Origin: Tubiluchus corallicola | Taxonomy: Eukaryota; Priapulida; Priapulimorpha; Priapulimorphida; Tubiluchidae | Assembly: GCA_030141605.1 (NCBI GenBank) | Contig: JAQGDQ010000154.1 | Location: forward strand, 341,001 to 405,000 | Length of the DNA: 64,000 nt | Direction: 5' to 3' | Part shown: positions 1 through 13,000 of the stretch, piece by piece | Position numbering within the stretch: the first letter of the stretch is position 1 | How the letters are laid out: every line of letters starts with the position of its first letter | Position numbers and translations under genes: made by a program | Notes under the pieces: model-generated | What the model was told of the DNA's origin: nothing | What the model saw: only the letters and a program-made list of their open reading frames with translations | Database searches by the model: none

Positions 1-848
1 TTTACAATGGCATATGCTAGGAAAGCTTCAAGACTGCATTATACAGAGAAGTGGTAGCCCCTATTTATTTACAGTAGCATATGCTAGGAAAGCTTCAAGA
101 CTGCATTATACAGAGAAGTGGTAGCCCCTATTTATTTACAATAGCATATGCTAGGAAAACTTCAAGACTGCATTATACAGAGAAGTGGTAGCCCCTATTT
201 ATTTACAATAGCATATGCTAGGAAAACCTCAAGACTGCATTATACAGAGAAGTGGTAGCCCCTATTTATTTACAATGGCATATGCTAGGAAAACTTCAAG
301 ACTGCATTATACAGAGAAGTGGTAGCCCCTATTTATTTACAATGGCATATGCTAGGAAAACTTCAAGACTGCATTATACAGAGAAGTGGTAGCCCCTATT
401 TATTTACAATGGCATATGCTAGGAAAGCTTCAAGACTGCATTATACAGAGAAGTGGTAGCCCCTATTTATTTACAATAGCATATGCTAGGAAAGCTTCAA
501 GACTGCATTATACAGAGAAGTGGTAGCCCCTATTTATTTACAATAGCATATGCTAGGAAGACCTCAAGACTGCATTATACAGAGAAGTGGTAGCCCCTAT
601 TTATTTACAATAGCATATGCTAGGAAAACCTCAAGACTGCATTATACAGAGAAGTGGTAGCCCCTATTTATTTACAATGGCATATGCTAGGAAAACTTCA
701 AGACTGCATTATACAGAGAAGTGGTAGCCCCTATTTATTTACAATGGCATATGCTAGGAAAGCTTCAAGACTGCATTATACAGAGAAGTGGTAGCCCCTA
801 TTTATTTACAATGGCATATGCTAGGAAAGCTTCAAGACTGCATTATAC
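1..848. repeat. 67-bp minisatellite array, about 12.7 copies
   Basis: The unit restarts at 1, 68, 135 and so on, with almost no length variation. It contains the palindrome GCATATGC and ends in CCCCTATTTA. Copies differ at a few diagnostic sites (AATGGC or AATAGC; AAGCTTC, AAACTTC or AAACCTC), and the order of variants roughly repeats about every six units. The array runs off the left edge and lies in the intron upstream of the first visible RPS6KC1 exon. Confidence 0.97.
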
Positions 849-921
849 GTAAACGTATAATTATTTTTGGTTAGCTTAGCTATTTTATAAAAGCTGTAGT
901 GAAGTTTATTTATTTTTTCAG

Positions 922-1039
922 TTGGTCGTCTGGAAACGATATAATGATTTTAAAAAGCTTCATAAAAAGATGTCCACCATGCACAGAGATTTATACTTGA
1001 AGGGAGAGTTTCCTCCATTTGCAAAAGCTAAAGCCTTTG
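922..1039 (+). CDS. RPS6KC1: RPS6KC1 exon a (PX domain)
   Basis: Acceptor TTTTTTCAG, donor GTATTG; phase 0 in, 1 nt carried out. Encodes [17 protein letters not shown] and the proline loop [10 protein letters not shown], the phosphoinositide-binding core of a PX domain. The next intron (1040-2272) holds a short TA run and a four-copy 124-bp repeat. Confidence 0.93.
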
Positions 1040-4000
1040 GTATTGGTGAGTAATGAATAAGGCAAAGAATCCAAGGTTCTTAAATCTTTGTCAATTGCTG
1101 AACTGATTTAGATGTGGAAGAGTAGTGGTCTGTAGTGCAATAGAAAACATAAAAAGTCGTCTTTGCACCTAACACATGGTAAATTGATCTGACAGACTGG
1201 CAGGTTTCATAAAACAGAAAACTTATTAGGTAGTAGAATTTTCATAGTGAGAAGCATTTTTTTGTTCTTAGTAATTGTATTTAGTCATTTTGTGCAATGT
1301 ATGTTCTCTTCTGTCAATTTCAAAATTATATATATATATATATAATATACCACTGCATCACATTTGTTTTTTTCTGGTATGCTAAGAGAAAGTTAGTTAC
1401 CGTCTTGAATCATAATTATCAGCAAAGTAGTTTTTGAAGTAATTTTTTTACTTTAAATAATGTTGATCTGGGAATTCAATAAACTGAATTTAGCAAAAAA
1501 TCATTGTTTCAATGTAGCGAAGACTGTACTTCGTTGCATTACCATACAGTAAGCATTAAAATGATAGGCGACACTGATAAGGAATGCAGTCTTTTATATT
1601 TACTGATAGTTACATTGGCAGTAATATCATGTTCAAGAAAGAAACAAACGACTGATGTTATTTGAAACTATGTAGTTGAGTTCCCTGTTCTAAACACCTA
1701 AGCAAAAGTATCAATTAGACCATAGATTCATTAGGAACTACATTGGCTTTAATCGTAGAATTATGTCGTAACATCTTTTTTGAACCCTAGACGTACCACG
1801 GTTAAACTACACAGACATCAAGGTAACTCTTGCAGACTAAAACCCATCCATTCATTAGGAACCATCTTGGCAGTAACTGTAGAATTATATCGTCACATCT
1901 ATTTTGAATCCTAGGCCTACCAAGATTAAACTACACAGACATCAAGGTAACTCTTGCAGACTAAAACCCATCCATTCATTAGGAACCATCTTGGCAGTAA
2001 CTGTAGAATTACGTTGTAACATCTTTTTTGAACCCTAGACGTACCACGGTTAAACTACACAGACATCAAGGTAACTCTTGTAGACTAAAACCATACATTA
2101 ATTACGAACCACCTTGGCAATAATCATAGAATTACAATGTAACATCTTCGTTGAACCCTAGACTTACCACGGTTAAACTACACAGACGTCAAGGTAACTC
2201 TTGTACTCTTCACGTGAAATGATAATGTGTGTTCTGGCTGCAACACTTTAACCAACTGCGAAACATTTTCAGGGAGATTTGATGAAGAAGTCATTGAAGA
2301 AAGGAGAGTGTGTGCCCTAAACATGCTTCAGTTCATATCGCAGCACTATCCACTTTTTACAAGCAAAATATTTGTGGATTTCTTTGATGTAAGTATTCGT
2401 GTAATTCATTTGTTTTGCATGTTGGTATGCTTGGTTAGCAAAGTCTGTTGTTGTGAATATTTTTCAATTGTATATCGGGATAGTTTCCTATTGTGAAGCT
2501 TTAATCGGTCTAAATTTCTCCGTTTCTACAACATTCGAAATTAATGTTTGTAATTACCTATTTATTGTTTTGTCAGGCAAGTGGCTGATTTAAATTAATC
2601 ACTTACGAAAATGTTAAGCTAGGAATACTGAGTTGTAGTTAGTTTAATGTTAAAGTATAGGTCAGACTATCTGTAAAATCAGAGCCAAGTTTAAATTTTT
2701 TTCATGCAAGTCATATTCAAAAAAGGGCAACAAGTGGACTGATTGTCGATCAACGATAGCAATGTAATTATACTAAGAATCAAAACAGTTCCAAGCTTAT
2801 CTGTTTGAACTCTAAATTCTTTCTAAACATACATTTATTCGTTTATGTTGTGAACAGACTAAAAAGAAATTCCTTTGTACCCCAGGCTTGTACTGAAAAT
2901 TAAAACATATATGTAAAATTGGTAATTAACTATCAGAGATACTTTACATTGGCAAAATGCATTATACTCTGCAAACTAGCACATTTGTATCTAATTTAGA
3001 ATTACTAAAGTACTGATTATTGATTCATAACTTATCTTTGCAGCTCTAATAGTTGAAATAGTTGAGCTTATAGCATAATTTTTAGCTTATCAATAAGGTC
3101 TTTATCTTAAGTTATTTTTTAGACTAACAAAATGGAGGTAGTCTACCAACTTATACAATCTGAATTACTCATTACATGAGCATATTTTTTCACTTGAATA
3201 TAATTTATGCATAAACTACCTTAAATTTTTGTAAAATTGAACATAACATATTGAAGTAGGTTTGTTAATCTCATTTGTTAACTATTTTCAAACAGGGTGC
3301 AGTTAAACTTGATCCCCAGAGAGAGATAAAAAACTTAAAAACAGAAGTGCTTCAGCCTCAGCAACTTCATGCTGTACCTCCTGCTAATACTCAGCCGTCT
3401 TCAGGAGCCGACGATGTAATGACTGCAACCAGTGATATTAGTCCATTGCAATCTGACATCAGTAAGCCGGATACAGATATCCTTGGGTAAGTTACTTTTG
3501 CCGGGAATATTTAAACACGTTAGCACAACTTTTATTATTATTATTATTATTATGAGTTCATTTCGTATAAAAATATACAGTTTACAAAGATAAAGATGTT
3601 AGTAAAACAGGTAATGCGATATTAGTAAAGTAACATATTTACAGACATTCAACTTTATAATAACCACACATTGTAGTTCCCTTGTAATTATATTACATTA
3701 CAGTAATATACATTAACCTATTTAATATGAGCATTCTCAGCCAGGAAACGAATGCAAATCAAGTAGAATTTCCAACTTTCGAACCCGAATCGAACCGAAC
3801 TTCAGTATTTTCACATACGAATTGAATTTGAATTCAGTTTTAAAGATTTTTAAATCAATTTTTGAAGCACTACTAAAAAGCTGTCTGTTGCGTGCTACTT
3901 GATTTTGTTTCGCAGTAAGTGCACTAATAACTTGTTTAAAAGTTGTGCACATATATCCCAGTTAAATTGTACTGATTGCATGATGTTTCAAACGTTCTAA

Positions 4001-7000
4001 TGATAAAGAACGTATGTAGTAGAAGTGCTGAATTATTCGAATCTATAATTGTAAGTGCAGATTGAATTCAAATGTGTGATTGAATCAAACTAGAAGAACT
4101 TGCTCGAATTGAATTGAACTAAAAAACTCGTTTGAATCAAATCAAAGTAAAAAACTCATTTGAATCGAATTCGAAAATTCGTTGCTCACCCCTACTATTT
4201 AGTGACATTTGCAATTATCTATATTACAGTCTGGATAGCTCTACATCACTCGGAGGAGTTTGGCAGTATCGTCAACAGGCAGACAACATCAGTCTCGGTT
4301 CGGAAGAAGAAGAAGAAGAAGACACTACATCGTACACAACCTTTACTGAATCCGAATCCGGACTGAGCACGCCGCTTCCGAGTTGTGACCTCTCATTTTT
4401 CGATCCGCTTGCCGAGGAATCGAAGGAAGGCAACGAGGAAGCAACGAGTAATGCATGGTTACTGTCGGCCATGTTAGCATGTGCAGAGTTGGAGAAGAAA
4501 GATGATGAACAACACAAGCAAGAGAGAGCTTTTCTGGACTTTCCAAAAGCGTTTTCTGATTATGAAGATGCTGATGTGTCAAATATTGAATCAGATGCTG
4601 CCACGTCTAGCATGTCCTCTCCTCTGAAACTACCAGGTAGTCCTTTACCTCACCTTAATGAGTCGAGTGAAGTTCACGAGTCATCCGTTGTAGATGATTT
4701 CGACCCATTTTCCGTTCAAGGTGATATTCAAGCGTTGAGTTCGCGTGAATCGTCTTCTAGCCACTCGCCTTCGCCGTGCAAACAAAACGTAACACTTCCA
4801 CTTAATAAGCATCTCGGTCGAGGTTCGAATCACAGTAGTGTGCATTCCACTCCGCAGCATAGTGCTTCTCCGGCTCCACCACCATTGTTATCTCCAGAAG
4901 TTCTAGACATTCGCGGAAAAGGTTCCTACATATACGAAGCGGCAAATTTGATAAGTATGGCTCAAGAGAATGAAGCGAATTCTAGTTATCACCTGGCTTT
5001 TCATTATTACAAGTTAGGCGTTTCCTTGCTTTTACAAGGTGTACAAGGTAAGATTATCAATTTGTATAATCTTTGGCTTTTTGTCACAAGATGAGAATTA
5101 TTTTATTTCATATTATTCGTTCATAACTTTGCACGTAAAAATATTCAGTCATTGGTAACTTTTTAACTTAACTTTTTTTAACTTTTATTTTTTATTCCAC
5201 CCACATCACAATTTTGAAACATTATAACTGCATTTATATTTACGTACTGCAAACCATGTGGGCCACCCAGGTCTTTAATACAAATAGTGTACATAATGGA
5301 ATACAATAGTTTGATCGATGGGGACAGTGAAATGCTTATCGTACTGGATGGTAATTTTTAATACTGTAACTCTATATGTAAAAGTCATTTTTGAAGTTGT
5401 TGTTCAGTCACTTGATATGCTTGAGTTTAGACACAGAGAAATATGGATAAGAACTAAACATCTGTAATAAATATTTGCATTGCACACTACAGAAAAGTGT
5501 TCATTGCACTATAGAAACATGAATAAAACCTGCAGCACTGAACATTGAACAAAACTAAAATCTAAAAACAGTCAGTAAAACCTGTTTCACAGCTAGAATA
5601 CATGTATAGAACTTGACCTATGCAGACTTGCAGAGGCTTTACAACAAGCATTAATTTAAGATAGGGAGAGGACCAGTGGTAATGTAGTCACTGTACCATA
5701 CAATTAAACTGAAGGTATGTCAGCTAGTAGAATGTAACAAGATTAGCACATAGGTGGCAGCACGCATATGTAACAATTATCTAGTATACAAATATCAGAA
5801 CACGTTTTATGTAAAAATGATTTAAAATGCCTGGTAATGGATTTACAACCATGAGTGTGAACTTTATCGGTTATGTGACTTGGAAGATTATTTACTAACA
5901 AAAAATGATATATGTCAATGTATGGTCTGAAAATGTTAAGTGTACTTATAGGTGGACTTCTAGTTTTCAATTCCGTAAAGATTGTAATTCCATAAAGGTT
6001 ATTTTGTCGTAAAGTCAAGTACTTGGTAGTCGTTCCTTTTTTCTTTTGTATTTCTGAGTTGTCAAAGATTATCTTTACTATTATCAGGAACAGCATTACT
6101 ATTATCATTAACTTTTGTACTTGCATATTTTTCTGCTAAGAAAATCACAAGGATAATGCTGAAGCATTGATTTCTATTGAAATGTACTAGTGTACAATTA
6201 AAATTTGCCATGTCTTCTGTCACACTTGTTCATGGTCATTTGTGCGGGCTGTTTCTGAATCGAACTGGTATTTGCTGGATTTACACAAATTTTTGTTTAA
6301 CTTGGATAGAAAATGTAGCATTTGTGCTTTTTTGCCACTAATTTGAATTAGAAGTGAACTGGATATTGATTTTGTGTGAGACCTCGATTGGTGACTGAAG
6401 CCTTACTATTAGTGCACTACAGTAACAAACAAAACAGCCTGTTTGAATTTTTATAGTTGATGAAGATTCAAGCAGAAGAGAAGCTGTAAGACGAAAAACA
6501 GAAAAATATTTAATGAAAGCCGAAGATCTTTATAATAACCATCTAGCAGCAGGCGATACTGACAACAAAATTTGGAGCGTAAGTCATCATAGTTCATCTG
6601 CTCTTTGTATTTGATTTTAGGCTTGTATAACTCAGTACAGTTTTCATTATTAGTTTAATATGTAGGCCCAGTGAATATATGTTGACTGGTTGGTGACCCG
6701 ACAGATTTTTAAATTGGTTAGTAACTTAGCACTGAGTAATCAGCACTATTACTCTCTAAACTTCATGTAGCATGCGATGTATCAACAGATTATCACTTCT
6801 GCTGTGTTCAAAAGGTTATAGAATGCATTATAGTCGTGATCATGTTTTTTTTGTTTTTGCTCCATTTCATCATTCATTCACTACTTCCTTCATATCAATA
6901 TATATATATTTATCATTATCTGATGCAATTATTTCATTTATTAATCTTTTTTTTAAGATTTATACGTACAGTTTTGCCTATCAAGCTATGCTTTTAGGTT

Positions 7001-10000
7001 CAAACTGTATGCATCAAAATTACTTTGTATATGCTAGCTACTAAAGACTCTTTATTTGTATTATTTGGACTATCTTGTATTCGTATTTACTTTACTGGAT
7101 TGTTATCTGTATTTTAGCGATATTATTGTAAGATGCAGTGCAGAAATAATGAATAAGCTCTTCAAACTCTTGCTACATTAAATATAGAATCAAATATTTT
7201 TGGCATCTTAAAAATTATACATATTTCACTATTATCCACTCTAAAAGAAGTCGTCTAGAAGGGGAATAAGTTTTGTATTAAAATAACAGAATTAGCTCCT
7301 TTCATTTGGAAAAACACTGAACCCCTTTTCTAGAAAAGTCAAGTTAATGATCCAGTGTTGTTAAACGTAACAGTGGCGAATCGTGCATAAGCACTTTGGA
7401 ACTGCAGCACTCCCTTTTCACTCGATATTGTTGATAATTTTCAATATAATGGGTCTTTTTCTTTAATTCTTTCTTTATACTTGTACGGAACCAGAGCACG
7501 TGATGTAATTGTGTGCTTCACAGGCTTAGCACTGTGCACTCACAACTCCAGCAATGTGGTGTTTGGCTGTTGTGTGCATGCGGCCACTGAGCACACGTCT
7601 GAGATAAGATGCTGCACTTTAAGGAGAGAGAGAGCACTGTCACTCATGCAGTGTGTTGTCAGTTGTCACATGCAGTTAAAACCTTGACCGGTATATTCTT
7701 GACTCGGCATGTGTTGTGCTTAAAATTTAAATAATTTAGTCATGGCCTTCCTTGCATCCCCAAGAAATAAGTTCTGTGACTGTAAATGAACTTTAACAGC
7801 TTAAGTTTTCACAGTTATCTCTTCATGAGAAAGTTGCAGTTAAGAAAGGAGGCCGTTCAGTACCTGATCTTCAAATATCTCAGCCAGGAATAAGAAACAA
7901 GAAATATATTTGTAGCAAAAAATATTTTTATTCAGTATTGTATAAAATTTAAGTTCAAATTTCGTATGTTGGTCATTAAAATTGCAGTTACAAATTACAA
8001 TATTAAAATTACGTATGTTTGTTTCGTTTTACACGGCATTAAAACAATGGCTAATAATTTTCTGAAGCAGCACTTTCACTGATTCTAGTTACAAGCCGTC
8101 ACTGAAAGGTTTTTGTTCCAGATCAACAGCATTGCTTACAACTTATAACATTCCATTAGTATAAATGTTTAATGTTGTCTCTTTTCTTTCTTTGCATGAT
8201 TCTCACTCGTATCTTTTAGAATGAGTAGCAAAACATCAAACACATTAGAATGGAGGGAAAGGGGTGCAGTGATTATTAAATTTTAGGGTATGCAAAGTTT
8301 CACACTGTTTCGCCTTAACGATAACTTAAGAGACAGTAGTTTCTTTTAATTTTTTTCAACATGCTGTGCAAACTGGCACAAACAATGACGAATATTTCAG
8401 TATAATCCATGCAATCTGTAAAAGTAAAATTGAGAGTGATTTTATTGTTAATTATTCTGAATGATTATGACATGCATCATTGGTTTAATTTCGTTGATGT
8501 TAAGTTGTTTTTTATTTGTGTTGTGTATCTTTGATCTTTATCTTGTTAAGCGCAGCTGTTGTGATTCATTATGATGTCACGTTTCTGCAGTTAACGGTAT
8601 TAAAAATTTGATCGCTCAATTTTATTTTAGATGGATCATAGTAACATAGCTCCTTCTCGCGAAGCAACTATTGATACAACTAGGGCTTTGCTAGAAGGAC
8701 CACTAGTCGAATTATCTTATTATAAAGTACTGGGAATCATAGACAATGTGCTACTCGTGCTGGATACTCCAAGCGAACGGACATTTGTCATGAAGGTATT
8801 TGATGTAAATGTTTTTGTCTGAACGTTTTTTTTTTGCTTAGGAAAGAGTTGAGTATTTATTAACTGCTTGACTGCTTCTGTGACACAGGAAGCTACCATC
8901 ACTTGTCAGTCTCATTTCACTGACTATATGCAAATTCTCATTTCACTGACTGTATGCAAATTCTGCTCTCACATTTAAAACTATAATTATTTATTAAAGA
9001 ATCGAGTATCTGTTGCTTTTACTCATTCTACTTGAGCTGTAATATCAAAAATACAGTGTTGGCACTCTGGTCTTTCTTTCATAAGTGGAAATTGGTGTTC
9101 ATACGTGTGAATGTGAAGTTATTTTTTAAGACACATTTTTTCGCTTTTGCTTGCTTATTATTTTAATTTTTTAAACCGTATCGGTTATCCCGGTTTCTCA
9201 TAAACTGCTGAGTAAAAGTATTTAGTATCATACGTTTTGCCTCACTTCATTTTATAGTACCAATTTGAAGTAACAATGTGCATTCCCCCTCCCCTTTTCA
9301 ACAGTATGCCCAGAATTAAATCAACCTGATGCAAGTTGAACCTAGACGCTGTATTTACAAATTAGGTTTCCTTTATTAAGCAACCAAAATGCCACAGTGT
9401 TAAGATATGGTTTTGGCTTGTGACATTTCTGTTTTGATTTGGTAAAACTATAATAGTAATGATGTAATGCACATACTGTTTGTAAACTATGATTAATGAT
9501 GTAAATCATAATACAGTCAACCCTCGTTAAACCGAACTAGTTGGGGAGGGGGTGTGGTCCGGTTTAATTGTCCGATTTATCCGATATGCCTATATATGGT
9601 CTATATTATACAGGAATAATCACCTTAATAAGGCCTATGTACATTGCACTATATACTATACTGTATATTGCTTTAAAATAGTTAACCTGTGAGGATAAAA
9701 AAATTATTGTACTGTTTAGCGCTCGGGCTCGGACGGAAATCGGTCAGTTTCTTTTACCACGGATGACGTCCGTCTTATCCGATATCCGTGCTAACGGGGT
9801 CCGGTTTAACGAGGGTCGACTGTACATGGTTTATTATTATTTAAATTGTTTAAATGTGATTTTTGCCCTAGTCTCAGTAAAAAGACACCTTTTTTACATT
9901 GTTGACCAAAAACCATTTGTGCTCAAGCTGCTGGCAAGCCATTATGCCGGTGTGTGCTAATGCTTGTTTTTTTGTGGGTTTCAAATATTCAAAAATAACA

Positions 10001-13000
10001 ATTTTTTTAGTTCGATGAATAAGTGAGTATGTTCAATTGCAGTTTGCAGTTGTATGTATTTAATTTTTGAATTAATGCATATCATTACTAAATATTTTTT
10101 AGGTTTTGTCAAAATGCCGCGCAAAGGGAACCACTTATAGTATTATACCATCCAACATACCGTACATGGTCCAACTTATACGATTTTACGAAACTGATTA
10201 CGCAGTCTTCCTTGTATTAGAACATTCCCCTGGTGGAAAACTTTGGAACTATGTTAGTCATTATTTAAATCAAAGCAGTAACGTGTTACAATTGGACGAT
10301 GACGTTTTCGGCGATGAGCACGAGCGCCAACTTCGTCACGCTAATGTCACGAATGATATCAACGTACCAAAAAGTTCGAGTATGGGCCTGCTGAAAATAC
10401 CGGAAACTACGGCAGACGCGTCGCCTCTCAGCTCCCCCAGTTCAGATAATGGTGATGTCAGTAAAGGTTATGCAGACTTGTTTAGAGACTACGCTTCCAG
10501 AGTTGGTACGAAGTTTGGAACGTCCCACCGACCCGAAGATGAAACTGCAGTTTTGGATGATGTGCCAAACGATGATGCTGTGAAAGAGCAATCGTCCAGT
10601 GGTAAAGAGAAACCTTCACATAGCGATTTATTTGAAACAGTGATTAGCAGTACGAGTTCTCCTGTTAGATATTTTAGTATTAACAGTGTTGAGAGTGACA
10701 CGTACGAACACGTTCACGCAGACGAATCAGACTTGTACAAAGGTACTTCAGATTTACAAATGGGTGAACATTTTAATAGTAATTTATCTGAGATTACATG
10801 TAATCAGTTTGATGAGTATCTACCCCAAAGCACGTCTGCAAATTTTGCTTTAAATGGTTATGGTGATCGTAACAATAAGATAAGTGATATCGAATGTTTA
10901 ATAAACAGCTCAAAAGAACTTTTGAAAGCTGTAGATGAAACGCTTACCTTAAACACTGTAAATATGGTTACCAATTTGGAACAAAATGGTGACAGTGTAA
11001 ATACAATTTCAGATTCAGAAACAAGGGATGCAATTGCAAGTACAAGTTCAGAAATTAAAGAGAAAAAATCGAATGGTTTCTGAATTAGAATTGGAAAGTA
11101 ATAGTGTGAATTCAAATCCAAAAACAGAAGTTAGTGAAACTGTTGACAAAAGATATGTTAATGACGACGAGTCTAATTCTGTTAGTGAACAACCACTAGA
11201 AAACTGTGCAGCCGAGCCTAACATTAGTGAAGCTGAACAACTCGATACTGAAAACAACTTGGTAAAAGATCTTGAACATTGCCGTTTAAAAAGAAAGCGA
11301 AGTAAGCGGAAATCTGACGAGTTTTCTAGGCTATCATCCGGAGAGAGGAGTTTCGATGGCAACCGACCTCGCATGAGGACCCTGTCGGCCGTATTTGAAC
11401 AACTTGACCTGCAAGCTGCGGAGAAGACCGGAGCAGTCTTACCGGAAATGTGTGTTAGAGTGTGGGTTGCCGAAATTGTCACAGCAGTAAACAACCTTCA
11501 TCGATTAGGAATCATATGTAGGTCAGTATTATAGTCAGTTAAGCAGGGCCAGAACTAGATGTGGCAAGCAGGGGGGGGGGCACAAAAATTTTCTGGGGGG
11601 GCGAGGTATCCGAAGTGGTTAAATAATGATTAAGCCAATTTTTAACCCCTTTTATACTGCATGCAGGCCTATAATTAGCGTGTGTAGGACGGCGTAGCAG
11701 ACAGAGCAATAATGAGAAAATTAACTCTCAGTTAACCTAACGTTATTAATGTGCCTTTAACTAAATTGTTATTTACAGAAATTTATCACACACAAGTTTT
11801 AAGAAAATAATACACTGAAGCTACCAAACATTTTTTTACCTAATTCTAATGCATATTCAAAATGACTACATGCGAGCTGCAATTTTCACTGCAAAAAAAG
11901 TTATTTGTCCAATTTTGCAGGAGGGGGCGCGCCCCCCTCGCTCCCCCCTAGTTCCGCCCCCGCAGTTAAGTGACATTAAAATTATTTGGCCAACGTTTTT
12001 ACTTTTGACAAATTTTAGCTTGTGAAATGCAAATGATGTTCCACTTTATTTGATATGTTTTCAAGTAAACTTGTTGAATTAACTAACACTGTTGGCTATT
12101 ATTGTTTGTTAAATTCAGTGAAAGAAATTTAGCTGGTTTGCAGGGCTTAAATTAACAGAGACAAGTACAGAAAATTAGGAAAAAAAGCAGGAAGACAAAC
12201 CACCTCTGCTCAGTCTAGCAACCCCTTCCCCTTTATAACCTTCCCAAACTAGTGTACATGTCAGAGTCAGAGCCAAACGAAACCTGATTGGTTGACAGTA
12301 AAGGGTGTGAGAATTTAGCCAATAAGAGTCGAGATATTTGCAGAAATGTAATTCGAAAAGAATCGAATTTAAATTAGGGGCGACATGAAACGTTAACACT
12401 AGTTTGTATTCACTGCCATGTGTTTCTTATTTCATTTTATGTAATTACCAGTTAAAGTTTGTTTAAAGCTGATTAGTGTCAACTTTGTTTTTATTTTTCT
12501 AGAGATTTGAGGCCGGATAATATCTTACTGGGTGAGAGAGGCCACGTGATGCTAACTTACTTCAGCCAATGGTCAACAGTAGATAGGGTTGTTGACGAAA
12601 AGGCAATAGACAATTTGTACTGTGCGCCTGGTACGATGCTGGCTTCTTTTTCCGTTTTATAAATTTCAAATAATTTCATTAATTTATAACTGGATAACTG
12701 GATGTTAATAATTTATTTGTGGTGTTTATAACAAATGACTGTGCATTACAAGTTTGTACAATAACTTGTCTCTTGCTAGGCCTATGCATTAGTAAGCTAT
12801 GCAGTTGCACAATTGTTGTTCTATTTCAGAAATACACCACAACATTAATTTTTGTAGTTGTTTCTGTATGTACCACATTAAATTTATCTCTGTTAGTTGA
12901 TAATTTTAAAAATATTATTATTTTAGTAGTAGCATTATGCTTAAATTTCAGAAATAAGAAGCATTTTTGGGGTAACAGAAGCTTGTGATTGGTGGAGTGT

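Noticed and set aside
3737-4195. GAATT-rich stretch with CGAATTCG motifs as a MITE
   Set aside because: Motif repetition is visible but the ends show no convincing inverted repeat or target duplication.
7810-7910. Transposase-like helix-turn-helix remnant (LHEKVAVKK...VPDLQIS)
   Set aside because: Very short, no second motif or TIR; similarity too weak to claim.
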